NCBI RefSeq assembly: GCF_000382125.1
Contig: NZ_KB907549.1
Coordinates: 248,001 to 312,000 of the forward strand
Length of the DNA stretch: 64,000 nucleotides
Direction of reading: 5' to 3'
From: Eudoraea adriatica DSM 19308
GTDB lineage: Bacteria; Bacteroidota; Bacteroidia; Flavobacteriales; Flavobacteriaceae
Part shown: positions 1 to 8,737 of the stretch, piece by piece
Position numbering within the stretch: position 1 is the first letter of the stretch
Layout of the letters: every line of letters begins with the position of its first letter
The notes under the pieces: generated by a model
Told to the model about the DNA's origin: nothing
The model's input: only the letters and a program-made list of their open reading frames with translations
The model's database searches: none
Program-made: the position numbers and the translations under genes

Positions 1-1
1 A

Positions 2-1399
2 TTACCTTATTACAATGCCACAAGCATGATCTATAATGGGATCAGAGGCTTACTGGAAGATCGTATTCCTCAGGAGCGAAGACTGGATGCGCTTGTGCGT
101 TTAAAAAGATATGCAGGAAATGAAAAGGGCTATACCCCTCTTACCATACTGGCTCGGGAAGAAATGGAACGGGAGTGGAATAAAAACAGTGATAGGATAG
201 CACCGTATAGGGATGAAGTAGAGCGTGACCTAAAAACAAGCATCGAGTATATCAAAGAAATTGAAGGCCTGTTTAAAAAATATGAGATCAAGGGATTTGA
301 AAAAGATTATAAAAAGTTGGTAGCGCAATTGGAAAATTATCACAGTTATATCAAAGAGGAGATTTTGCCAAATACCAGAACAGATTTCAAACTCCCCCTG
401 GTTATTTACTCATTTAATTTAAAGGAATATGGGGTGGATATGCCTATAGAGGAATTGCAGCGAAGAGCTATGGTAGCCTTTAAAGAATTACAGACCCAAT
501 TGCAGGTCCTGGGTAAACTAATCGCAACTAAAAACGGTTATCCGTCTGATGATTACCGCGATGTTCTGCGCGCAATGAAAAAAGAACAACTCGATAGCGC
601 GAACATTTTAACGGTATACAGGAAACAGATCAAGGAAATTGAAGGTATTATAAAAGACCGGCAGTTATTAACTTTGCCCGACAGGGAAATGACAATTCGT
701 TTGGCTTCCCCGGCTGAAAGCGCTGCCGCCCCTGCCCCATTTATGAGTCCGCCCCGACTAATTGGGAATACGGGCGAATACGGGGAGTTTGTATTGCCTT
801 TAAAAGCAACCGGAGGTTCAGACGGAACAAGTTTAAAAATTGATGACTTTACACACCTTGCAGCTTCCTGGCCGCTCACTGCGCATGAAGGTCGTCCCGG
901 GCACGAGTTACAGTTTACAGCGATGGTAGAACGGGGAGTTTCGCAGGCACGGGTCATCTTTGCCGCTAATAGTGTCAATATTGAGGGCTGGGCCTTATAT
1001 GCCGAAGAGATAATACAACCGTTTCTTCCCATTGAAGGGCAGTTTATGACCCTATGGAGCAGGTTGGTCCGTTCCGGCCGAGCTTTTCTGGATCCTGGTT
1101 TGAATTTGGGAACAATTACCCAAGAGGACGCAAGATATATCCTAAGTCAGGAGATAGGACTTTCCGAAGCACTGGTAAGGTCAGAACTGGAACGTTACCA
1201 GTTCAGGGCTCCGGGCCAGGCTACCTCCTATTTCAACGGCTATTTAAGATTAATGGAACTAAGGGCAGAAACCGAACTGATTCTGGGAGAAAAATTTGAT
1301 CAGCACGCATTTCATGATTTTGTATTGGGACAGGGACTTTTGCCTCCGCGATTAATAAAAAAAGCCGTGCTTGAAGAGTTTATTCCCTCCTACAATTAA
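2..1399 (+). CDS. DUF885 family protein, 5' partial
   Basis: The reading frame is open to the left edge of the window, so the ATG at 26 is internal and the true start lies upstream. DUF885 proteins are usually near 580-600 residues and about 465 are visible here. The C-terminal half carries a zinc-peptidase-like motif, AHEGRPGHELQF (His-Glu-x5-His), followed by the NIEGWALYAEE segment typical of the family. The family is predicted to consist of exported metallopeptidases or carboxypeptidases; activity here is inferred from motif only. The signal peptide, if present, is outside the window. The next gene starts 9 bases after the stop, so the two are probably co-transcribed. Confidence 0.88.
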   Translation, partial: LPYYNATSMIYNGIRGLLEDRIPQERRLDALVRLKRYAGNEKGYTPLTILAREEMEREWNKNSDRIAPYRDEVERDLKTSIEYIKEIEGLFKKYEIKGFEKDYKKLVAQLENYHSYIKEEILPNTRTDFKLPLVIYSFNLKEYGVDMPIEELQRRAMVAFKELQTQLQVLGKLIATKNGYPSDDYRDVLRAMKKEQLDSANILTVYRKQIKEIEGIIKDRQLLTLPDREMTIRLASPAESAAAPAPFMSPPRLIGNTGEYGEFVLPLKATGGSDGTSLKIDDFTHLAASWPLTAHEGRPGHELQFTAMVERGVSQARVIFAANSVNIEGWALYAEEIIQPFLPIEGQFMTLWSRLVRSGRAFLDPGLNLGTITQEDARYILSQEIGLSEALVRSELERYQFRAPGQATSYFNGYLRLMELRAETELILGEKFDQHAFHDFVLGQGLLPPRLIKKAVLEEFIPSYN

Positions 1400-1408
1400 T
1401 TCATTTGA

Positions 1409-2371
1409 ATGAAAAAACTAATTCCTGTAATTTTTGCCTGCCTGCTTGGGTGTAAAGATGTAGATAAGGCCATAACTACACCTGTAAAAGTTCAAAATGT
1501 TCCTTCCCATACTTCGGTGATAGTTTTGGGTAATGTACAGGATGCAGGTTCACCACATATTGCCTGTAAAAAAGAATGTTGCCTTGAATTATTCCAAAAT
1601 CCTGATGACACTAGAAAAGTAGTTTCACTGGGTGTTGTTGATCCTGAGAATAACAGGAAGTATCTGTTTGATGCTACTCCGGATATGCCGGAACAGCTTA
1701 AAATATTAAAGAATTACCTGCCAAAAAATGTAAATGAGACGGTTGATGGAATCTTCCTTACCCATGCGCATATAGGGCACTATACAGGTCTTATGTATCT
1801 TGGAACAGAAGCAATGGGAGCTTCCAATGTCAATGTGTTTGCAATGCCGGTAATGGATTCCTATTTAAGGAATAATGGCCCCTGGAGTCAGCTTATTGGT
1901 AATCAGAATATTTCTTTGCAGGCCTTAAAAAATAAACTGGAAATTTCCCTAACCTCAAATTTAAGCGTAATCCCGTTTTTGGTGCCACATCGGGATGAAT
2001 ATTCCGAAACCGTGGGGTATAAGATAGTTGGCCCCAATAAAACGGCACTGTTTATCCCGGATATTGACAAGTGGCACAAATGGGAAACCAATATTGCTGA
2101 TGAAATAAAACAGGTGGACTATGCTTTTTTAGATGCCGGATTTTTTAGTGAGGAAGAAATAGACAACAGGGATATCTCGGAGATACCACACCCGACGGTA
2201 CAGGAGAGCATGGAACTTTTTGCTGAATTGCCTTTAAAAGAGAAAACTAAAGTATGGTTTATACATATGAACCACACAAATCCAATGCTAAATCCTGAAA
2301 GTGAACAATCCAAACTGGTAATTTCAAAAGGGTATAATATTGCACGATTTAAGAATTTATTTGAATTATAA
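1409..2371 (+). CDS. PqqB-like metallo-beta-lactamase fold lipoprotein
   Basis: A 320-residue predicted lipoprotein: a short signal peptide ends in a lipobox (LLGC near residue 15). The mature part opens with VLGNVQDAGSPHIACK, resembling the start of PqqB-type MBL proteins. The metal site reads T-H-A-H-I-G-H (His119, His121, His124), with Gly where canonical MBL hydrolases have Asp (HxHxDH). Later His residues occur in PHRDEY and HMNHTNP. No other pqq gene is nearby, so a role in PQQ synthesis is not supported; an exported hydrolase of unknown substrate is the safer reading. It follows the DUF885 gene by 9 bases. Confidence 0.75.
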   Translation: MKKLIPVIFACLLGCKDVDKAITTPVKVQNVPSHTSVIVLGNVQDAGSPHIACKKECCLELFQNPDDTRKVVSLGVVDPENNRKYLFDATPDMPEQLKILKNYLPKNVNETVDGIFLTHAHIGHYTGLMYLGTEAMGASNVNVFAMPVMDSYLRNNGPWSQLIGNQNISLQALKNKLEISLTSNLSVIPFLVPHRDEYSETVGYKIVGPNKTALFIPDIDKWHKWETNIADEIKQVDYAFLDAGFFSEEEIDNRDISEIPHPTVQESMELFAELPLKEKTKVWFIHMNHTNPMLNPESEQSKLVISKGYNIARFKNLFEL

Positions 2372-2434
2372 TTAAACTAAAATTATGAATTTTCGTAAAT
2401 TGCAAAGCTGAAATACTTATTAAAATATTTAATC

Positions 2435-3115
2435 ATGAAAAAAGATTTTGAAACCAAGTTCACGGGATGGGCATTTATTTTTGCAGCAGTTTTATTATGG
2501 GGTGGCTGGGTCCTTTCACCGCACCATATAGGCGAGTATATTGTTGCCTCAGATTTTAAGGCAGTTAGCGAAGATCTATGGTTCTGGATATGGATGTTTC
2601 GGTTTCATATCTTTGGCTGGGTTACCATGGCGATATCCATATTTGCCCTTGCCTCAATTACAGCGAAAAAGCCCTACAGGGTTGTTCTCGTTCCGGGTGC
2701 AGGAATGGTGGTGATTGGAACAATGACCCTGGCTATTGCATCTGCCTTTTATTATAATTTCGGAGCCTGGGGAGTTGGCAAGACAATGGGGCTATCAGCT
2801 GCTGAAATTGAAGAATTTATGAATAATGTACTTTTTACCAACCAGTATGTTACTTGTTTTGTCCGATTCGGACGTGTATTCTCGGGTGTTGGTCTGGTAT
2901 TACTGGGATTTGGGTTTATAAAATGGAAAATTGTCCATCAAGTAATGGGGTGGTTTACATTGCTATTAGGATTCGCAGCAATGGGCATTATAATGGGGAT
3001 TCCTGATAATTATGAAATCTACAAACCTGTTTTTCATGTGAAAGTTATCTGGCTTGCTTTAATGGGTATTTTCATTTTATTAAAAGGAGTTAATCTTCCT
3101 GAATCAGAGTCCTGA
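2435..3115 (+). CDS. Hypothetical multi-pass membrane protein
   Basis: A 226-residue protein that I do not recognise. It has about six hydrophobic segments: residues about 10-30, 50-75, 85-110, 140-160, 165-185 and 200-220. A short charged C-terminus follows. His pairs near the first two segments (SPHHIG, FRFHIFGW) might bind a metal or heme, but this is speculation. A 63-base gap separates it from the MBL lipoprotein; it may share that operon or have its own promoter. It converges on the methyltransferase gene on the other strand. Confidence 0.6.
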   Translation: MKKDFETKFTGWAFIFAAVLLWGGWVLSPHHIGEYIVASDFKAVSEDLWFWIWMFRFHIFGWVTMAISIFALASITAKKPYRVVLVPGAGMVVIGTMTLAIASAFYYNFGAWGVGKTMGLSAAEIEEFMNNVLFTNQYVTCFVRFGRVFSGVGLVLLGFGFIKWKIVHQVMGWFTLLLGFAAMGIIMGIPDNYEIYKPVFHVKVIWLALMGIFILLKGVNLPESES

Positions 3116-3189
3116 CAATTAGCTTGGAACTAATTTAATAATGGCATTCAACACTAAATAATTGAGCCTCATGTTTTAGGAATTATGAA

Positions 3190-4083
3190 TTACTTCTTCC
3201 TAATCCATAGATTACCTCCGGTATTCTTATAGGTAAGCGGCATTTCTTTGAAGGCCTCCTTGTGATGTTGATGAATATAATGAGAAAAGAGTATTATCTC
3301 AAATTGATCATTATAACTCAAAAATGCTCTGAGTAAATAGTCCTCATTCCAGTTTCGCCCTTCAGAAACCCAGCTTTTAGGGTATTCAAAAGGGTAGAAT
3401 ACGTCATGAAAATGAATAATTACCCCCGGATTTAAAGTCGGCAATATTTTAAATATCTCGAAATTAACATCACTTCCTGTTTTTGATACATGGCTGCTAT
3501 CAATAAAAAGAATGTCATCACGCTCTAATTTCTGAAACTTACTCAATGGAACATTTTGAACTTTTCTTTCTAAAACTTCGCAAATAGCTCTGTCATTGTC
3601 TTTAATAATTTTATTAAGGTATTTTGGATAAGGTTCAATAAATGTAAGATTGATGTCATTTACAAATACCTCTCTGGTATCTAGCATTACCGCCGAAGAA
3701 TGCCCGGAACCAATTTCAACAATTCTTTTAGGCTTAAAATGTCTGATAAATGAATAAAGTACTATTCCATCCGTATATGCATAGGCCCCATTGTTGAAAC
3801 AATATCTTTGACTACCCGTCTTCTCATCCTTAAAAGGCATTTCCTGATAATATTTCGAAAATTCCTTTAATAATAAAAGTTGTTTGTCAAGATTCAGATT
3901 TATTCCAGGGATAGTATCCTTGTCAACTTCTTCCCAAATCTTGTTTTCAAATTCAATGAGTTCGGTTTTGGATACAATCGGGGAATAAAAATGTCCCAAA
4001 GGATATTTGCTTAGAGGTTTATATTTTGACCATTTTAGAAAAGTCCGGATAACTATAATTATAAAATTATAAACTGATTTCAT
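3190..4083 (-). CDS. Class I SAM-dependent methyltransferase
   Basis: A 297-residue protein with a Rossmann methyltransferase core. The SAM motif is VEIGSGHSSAVML in the middle of the protein, followed by a TFIEPYP acidic strand and DDILFIDSSH, typical of the Methyltransf_24 type. The N-terminal part is basic and aromatic and may lie against the membrane. The substrate is unknown. It lies downstream of the squalene epoxidase gene on the same strand, 130 bases away, so co-transcription is possible. It does not look like a sterol C-24 methyltransferase and I do not assign it to the triterpenoid pathway. Confidence 0.72.
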   Translation of the reverse strand: MKSVYNFIIIVIRTFLKWSKYKPLSKYPLGHFYSPIVSKTELIEFENKIWEEVDKDTIPGINLNLDKQLLLLKEFSKYYQEMPFKDEKTGSQRYCFNNGAYAYTDGIVLYSFIRHFKPKRIVEIGSGHSSAVMLDTREVFVNDINLTFIEPYPKYLNKIIKDNDRAICEVLERKVQNVPLSKFQKLERDDILFIDSSHVSKTGSDVNFEIFKILPTLNPGVIIHFHDVFYPFEYPKSWVSEGRNWNEDYLLRAFLSYNDQFEIILFSHYIHQHHKEAFKEMPLTYKNTGGNLWIRKK

Positions 4084-4213
4084 AGGTCATTTTTAGGGTT
4101 TTGATAGGATCTATCAATTATTAGTTTTAGTAATTGTACGGGTATCTGAGATTGACAATAATAGATACCCAAATATATTTATAATCCTTTTATAAAATTA
4201 AATAAAACCTTGT

Positions 4214-5602
4214 TTATACTATCCGATTCAATGCTTCCAGCATTAATTTATTTCCCGGATCCGGCTTTTCGGAGAGAAGCAAAGGAGTTATAATGCCCAC
4301 AGCATCTTTAACCATGGTAATAGATTCGGCAACAACAACTCCCGGTTTTTCCGCATTTATCTTTAATTGAGCACCATATCGTGCCATTGCAATAAAATGA
4401 TTCAATAACAATTTCTTGTCTTTGTTAAGTCCGGCTAGAAGGGAGCAGGTTTCTTCGGCATACTTATCGCCCCTGCTGACATATTCAAAAAACGCTTTTC
4501 TTAAATCCGGATTGTAGACAACCCCATAAAGGCCATCTGCCAAAATATTAGTAGTCTGAGTTCCAAGGTGACGCGTTTCATAGAATTTTTGTATCGCTTT
4601 TCCAAGCTGTCTGATATTGCTGAAATCGCTTACGCTTTTAAGGTTATTGCTCAACCTGAGTACATCATTAAAGGCGGCAGTCATTCCTCCTCCCGTTAAA
4701 GGATGTCTCATATTCAACGCATCTCCCAAAAGAACAGCTCGCTCCTTCTTAATGGGGCTTGCGGGTAATCTGTGATTGGGGAAAGTCTTAAACTTCCCTT
4801 CTTCAACGGCAGCTATAAAAGCCGGCCTTGCAGATTCAGGTATTGCCTGTTCAAACTCGTCCATCAGAAATTTCCTAAAATCCCTGCCCAGCCTTGGCGG
4901 CTTCTCTCCTTTAAAATCTATCAATACTCGCCAGGACGTGGAAGTTACAGGATATATGACCATGGGAGGATGATCTCCCATTACAAGATGCCCATGATTG
5001 GGAAAAGGCATTTTGCAATTTTTCAATAACAAACCCAGGAAATAACCATTTATTTTATTTGCCGGTTTGGATAGTTTCTCCCTGAATTTAGACAATGGTC
5101 CGTCTGTAACAACAGTAAGATGCGCATTTAAAGATTCCTCATCTGCTGCCAACTTTCGCTTATAACTTACGCCGGTTATAGTATCTCCATCTTCAATTAA
5201 ACGGGTAACGGTTCCTTCAATAACCCTTATATTGCGCTGCGTTAAAATATGTTTTCTGATATTTTGTAAAAAAGCTCCGTTTCTGAAACCAAAACCACAA
5301 GGTTCACCATTTTTATTTGGATATGGAATAAGATAATCGCGATCTTCAAATAGGATATCATAACCATAAACAGGCTGCGCATCTATATGGTCAATAAAAG
5401 AAGTGAAACCCATTTCCCCAAGCTTTTGAACACCTCCGGGTTGCAACAACTCGCCTATAATAACATCTCTTTCACTAAGGTCCCTTTCAATAACGACAAT
5501 ATTTTTTCCCGTTTTGGCCAGGTTGGCCGCCAGAGTAGCACCGGCAATACCGGCACCTACGATCAGGACATCAATTTTATTATTTACACCGTTATTTGAC
5601 AT
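4214..5602 (-). CDS. Squalene epoxidase (squalene monooxygenase), FAD-dependent
   Basis: A 462-residue FAD monooxygenase that would convert squalene to 2,3-oxidosqualene. The dinucleotide-binding motif GAGIAG is at residues 16-21, with the ribose-binding Glu of VVIERD at 39. GELLQPGG near residue 52 and GDALNMRHPLTGGGMT at 293-308 are hallmark squalene epoxidase segments rather than general UbiH-type ones. The C-terminus (about residue 380 on) is hydrophobic and helical and may associate with the membrane. The gene is divergent from an oxidosqualene cyclase 302 bases away, which strongly supports the substrate assignment. Squalene epoxidases are rare in bacteria; an ultimately transferred origin is possible but cannot be shown here. 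Confidence 0.92.
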   Translation of the reverse strand: MSNNGVNNKIDVLIVGAGIAGATLAANLAKTGKNIVVIERDLSERDVIIGELLQPGGVQKLGEMGFTSFIDHIDAQPVYGYDILFEDRDYLIPYPNKNGEPCGFGFRNGAFLQNIRKHILTQRNIRVIEGTVTRLIEDGDTITGVSYKRKLAADEESLNAHLTVVTDGPLSKFREKLSKPANKINGYFLGLLLKNCKMPFPNHGHLVMGDHPPMVIYPVTSTSWRVLIDFKGEKPPRLGRDFRKFLMDEFEQAIPESARPAFIAAVEEGKFKTFPNHRLPASPIKKERAVLLGDALNMRHPLTGGGMTAAFNDVLRLSNNLKSVSDFSNIRQLGKAIQKFYETRHLGTQTTNILADGLYGVVYNPDLRKAFFEYVSRGDKYAEETCSLLAGLNKDKKLLLNHFIAMARYGAQLKINAEKPGVVVAESITMVKDAVGIITPLLLSEKPDPGNKLMLEALNRIV

Positions 5603-5904
5603 TTGTATTTACTAAATATCTTAAAAACTGGTTAAACCTTTTACTTTGATCATTAAGTTAATTAAAGAAATCTGACAGGAGGATATTTGCCCTTTCATTA
5701 CAAATGTATTGCATTCAATATGAATCTTAAAATTTCATTTGTTTTCAATCACATCAATGTAGCAGATCTCTTTGGAAATTAAATTATTCAAAACTAAATT
5801 AATTTATATTTACAAATGAATTTGAGTCTTTTAACCGTTAATTAAGTATCCTATTACAGATACCCTGGATTCATTTGCCTTAAAGTAAAGTTTGTTATCC
5901 GATA
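5603..5904. promoter_or_regulatory. Divergent intergenic region of the triterpenoid locus
   Basis: A 302-base AT-rich region between the start codons of squalene epoxidase (leftward) and oxidosqualene cyclase (rightward); it must hold both promoters. A weak Bacteroidota-type candidate for the rightward gene is TTG at 5709-5711, 22 bases, then TTCATTTG at 5734-5741 (consensus TAnnTTTG, 7 of 8). TATATTTA at 5805-5812 is another -7-like box without a matching -33. Two short palindromes might be operators: GGTTAAACC at 5630-5638 and TTAACCGTTAA at 5831-5841. I see no gene or RNA structure here. Confidence 0.4.
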
Positions 5905-7866
5905 ATGGTCAATCCCATGCAAAATATTGAACAGGCCATCCAAAATATTTACGCCTGGATGTCCGCAAACCAAACCGAAGAAGGAACCTGGCCCGTGCCT
6001 TATGATGGTCCTTTTTTTCTTTTACCATTGTACATTTTTGCCATGAGAATATGCGGAAGGCATATGTCCGTGGAAACCAAAACAAAGATGAGCCGTTATA
6101 TTCTGAGACATCAATTGGATAATGGTAGTTTTGGTATTCATCAGGAATCTAAAAGTGGTACTGTTTTTACCAGTGTAATTAATTATGTGGCTTTACGCTT
6201 TTTGGATCATTCTGCTTCAGAACCAGAATTGAAAAAAGCTTTGAATTGGATACATACCAAAGGAGGACCCTTATACTCAGCAAGTTGGTGCAAATTTATT
6301 TTGTCCTTTCTGAATTTATATTCTTATAAAGGAGTTGCCCCGGTACCACCGGAACTTTATATGCTCCCCGGCTGGTTTCCATTTCATCCCCGAAAAATTT
6401 CCGGTTATGTAAGGATTATTTATTTACCGATGTGTTACTTCTATCGGAAACGATTGTCTATCGAGACAGATGAACTAATTTTAGAATTGCGAAAGGAATT
6501 GTACCGGCAGCCCTATGACCAAATTAATTTTGCAAAGCACAGAGGTACTTTTGCTGATACGGATAATATCTTTCCTGAAACAACAATCTTTAAAATTTCA
6601 ATGTGGTGGCTTAAAAGAATTGATCCTTTAATCCCACGGTTTATCAAAAAGAAAGCTTTAGCATTAGTTTACGAACACATAGAATACGAGGATGAAAATT
6701 CTAATTTTATAAGGCAAGCCCCAGTCAATGCAGTTTATAATACCCTTGTATATCATTTTAAGGGTGAGAAGGAAAAACTGGAAAAGTCATGGGCAAAATT
6801 ACCCTTATACTTATGGGAAAATGATGACCAAATATTAATGCAGGGGTTTACCAATACCTATACCTGGGATTGTGGGTTTTATTTACAAGCTATCGGCAAG
6901 GACGCCACAGAACCTGCTTTAAAACCTTTGGCCATAAAAACGAGAAAATTTCTTTTGGAAAATCAGGTAACTAAGGAACTCAAAAATCCATTTAAATACC
7001 ATCGGCTACCAAGGGCTGGTGGTTGGACGTTTAGTTTTCAGGATAATGGATGGGTGGTTTCGGACTGCACAGCTGAAGCCATCAAAGCACTTCTTGAAAC
7101 GGAAGGATTGGGCGATGAACCATTATCTGACGAAAGAATTAACAAAGCCATTTCTTTTATAATGCTCCTTCAGGGCAAGGATGGTGGATGGACCAGCGTG
7201 GACAAAGCTATAGGGAGCCCAAAACTGGAATGGTTTAATGCCGCAAATGTATTTGTTGATATTATGGTTGACCACTCCTATGTGGAATGTACCGCAAGCA
7301 TAATTCAATGTTTTGCGCAAATAAAACGAAGCAGACCCCATTTGTTTACTTCTGAAATGGAAAGTGCCATGGAACGGGCAGTTAAGTACCTCTTAAAATC
7401 ACAATATGAAGATGGGAGCTGGGAGGCTCTATGGGGCCTGTGTTTCACTTACGGGACTTGCTTTGTCCTGGAAGGTCTAAGCATGTATGGTATGAATAAA
7501 GACCATGAGGCAATACAGCGTGCATGTACTTACCTATGGTCCAAACAAAAAGACGATGGCGGTTGGGGAGAAGCACAGGAATCAGCCCTGGCCAGAGAAT
7601 ATATTCAGGCCGAAAATAGTGTGGTAGATCAAACTGCATGGTCAATAATAGCACTGTTAAATGGGGGTTATGCTGAGGATCCCCGCTTAATCAAAGCCGT
7701 AAACTGGCTTATTGACCAGCAGCTTGAAGATGGGGATTGGCCTGTGCAACCAATGAGTGGATTGTTTTATAAAACAACGATGATCTCTTACAGGAATTAT
7801 AAGCGCTATTTCTCACTATTGGCTTTAAAAAAGTACAGGGGAAAACTAAATGAGAAAATTTCTTAG
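5905..7866 (+). CDS. Oxidosqualene cyclase (triterpenol synthase, arborane-type predicted)
   Basis: A 653-residue terpene cyclase that would cyclise 2,3-oxidosqualene. The substrate-protonating motif DCTAE is at 387-391; hopene cyclases have DxDD instead. Several QW-type repeats are visible (LDNGSFG, GKDGGW, YEDGSWEALWG, KDDGGWGEA, LEDGDWP). Against human lanosterol synthase recalled from memory, the His232 position is Tyr168 (in SGYVRIIYLPM) and the Tyr503 position is Val432 (in GGWTSVD). Since that pair steers lanosterol formation, lanosterol is unlikely. DHSYVECT at 456-463 resembles the plant beta-amyrin-type version. About 75 N-terminal residues of eukaryotic enzymes are absent. Bacterial arborane-forming cyclases are known from Eudoraea. 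The product remains inference. Confidence 0.93.
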   Translation: MVNPMQNIEQAIQNIYAWMSANQTEEGTWPVPYDGPFFLLPLYIFAMRICGRHMSVETKTKMSRYILRHQLDNGSFGIHQESKSGTVFTSVINYVALRFLDHSASEPELKKALNWIHTKGGPLYSASWCKFILSFLNLYSYKGVAPVPPELYMLPGWFPFHPRKISGYVRIIYLPMCYFYRKRLSIETDELILELRKELYRQPYDQINFAKHRGTFADTDNIFPETTIFKISMWWLKRIDPLIPRFIKKKALALVYEHIEYEDENSNFIRQAPVNAVYNTLVYHFKGEKEKLEKSWAKLPLYLWENDDQILMQGFTNTYTWDCGFYLQAIGKDATEPALKPLAIKTRKFLLENQVTKELKNPFKYHRLPRAGGWTFSFQDNGWVVSDCTAEAIKALLETEGLGDEPLSDERINKAISFIMLLQGKDGGWTSVDKAIGSPKLEWFNAANVFVDIMVDHSYVECTASIIQCFAQIKRSRPHLFTSEMESAMERAVKYLLKSQYEDGSWEALWGLCFTYGTCFVLEGLSMYGMNKDHEAIQRACTYLWSKQKDDGGWGEAQESALAREYIQAENSVVDQTAWSIIALLNGGYAEDPRLIKAVNWLIDQQLEDGDWPVQPMSGLFYKTTMISYRNYKRYFSLLALKKYRGKLNEKIS

Positions 7867-7931
7867 ACTTCAGGATTTATGACTTTTATAAAGCCATGAT
7901 CGTAAATAAATTACTATCTTTTTAGCCGACT

Positions 7932-7975
7932 ATTTGTTACATTAAATCCAGGCTCTTGGCCTATGTAACGACAAA
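7932..7975 (+). other. Imperfect hairpin downstream of the cyclase gene
   Basis: About 65 bases after the cyclase stop the sequence can fold into a nested stem. GTTACAT (7936-7942) pairs with ATGTAAC (7963-7969), the inner AGGC (7950-7953) pairs with GCCT (7959-7962), and the outer ATTT pairs with AAAT across a 3-base bulge. No T-run follows, so it is not a classic intrinsic terminator. It could be an mRNA 3'-end structure or an unrelated inverted repeat. Confidence 0.3.
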
Positions 7976-8086
7976 TTATGCAGGGGCAGTCATTACCTCT
8001 GTTGCAGGAATAAATAAGAAAAAAATAAAAAGAATCCCAATTCCAAATAACCATTAATTCAACTCAGATAAACTAAATATAGCATT

Positions 8087-8737
8087 ATGAAATCAACTAA
8101 TTCAAGTAAAACCAACAGAAGAAAGTTTATTAAAGAATCAACTTTATTAGGTGCGGGACTGTTCACTGTGCCGTTGGAAAGCCTGGCCAATACCAGATCA
8201 AAGTCTGGCGCAGATGGTTTATATATCATAGGTCCCAAAGAGGGTTATACACCAGAAATAGGCACCCTATTATCCACGATGACTATGATGCGGGAATGGG
8301 TGATTCGCAATGTAAAAGATTTGACGGCAGAAGAGTTGGATTTCCAAATAGATGAACAATCTAATTCTATTGGTGGCATGTTGTTGCACCTGGCTGCAAC
8401 AGAAAGATATTATCAGTTAAACACCTTTGATGAACTTAAATGGGGTACCTGGAATGAGGAAATAAAAAAGGAATGGGATTTACCAATGAATTTGGGTAAA
8501 AAAGGAAGGGAACAGATAAAAGGTCATGAGATAGGTTATTACCTTTCCAAATTGGAGGAGGTAAGAGAAATTACAAAAAAAGAATTTGCAAAAAGAGGGG
8601 ATGATTGGCTTAATAAAACAGAACCCTTTTTTGAGGAACAACCCACCAATAATTATTGCAAATGGTTTCATGTTTGCGAACACGAATCCAATCATAACGG
8701 ACAAATTAAATTCATAAAAAAAAGACTCCCTTCATAA
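8087..8737 (+). CDS. Tat-exported DinB-superfamily protein
   Basis: A 216-residue protein. The N-terminus NRRKFIKESTLLGAGLF matches a twin-arginine signal (RRxFxK followed by a hydrophobic stretch). The mature part is a DinB four-helix bundle: metal-ligand His candidates are in LLHLAATERYY and the C-terminal HESNHNGQIKFI. DinB proteins include thiol-dependent transferases such as mycothiol- or bacillithiol-dependent enzymes, but the substrate is unknown here. Export of a DinB protein folded with metal fits the Tat route. It stands alone, with 220 bases upstream and 189 bases downstream free of genes. Confidence 0.78.
   Translation: MKSTNSSKTNRRKFIKESTLLGAGLFTVPLESLANTRSKSGADGLYIIGPKEGYTPEIGTLLSTMTMMREWVIRNVKDLTAEELDFQIDEQSNSIGGMLLHLAATERYYQLNTFDELKWGTWNEEIKKEWDLPMNLGKKGREQIKGHEIGYYLSKLEEVREITKKEFAKRGDDWLNKTEPFFEEQPTNNYCKWFHVCEHESNHNGQIKFIKKRLPS

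Noticed and set aside
3116-3189. Possible terminator ATTAG-CTTGGAA-CTAAT between convergent genes
   Set aside because: Only a five-base AT-rich stem and no proper T-run, so not called.
3190-4083. Methyltransferase as a sterol C-24 methyltransferase of the triterpenoid locus
   Set aside because: It has the Methyltransf_24 pattern and lacks sterol methyltransferase signature motifs; proximity alone is not enough.
5905-7866. Cyclase as a squalene-hopene cyclase
   Set aside because: It has DCTAE, not the DxDD motif, and is paired with a squalene epoxidase.
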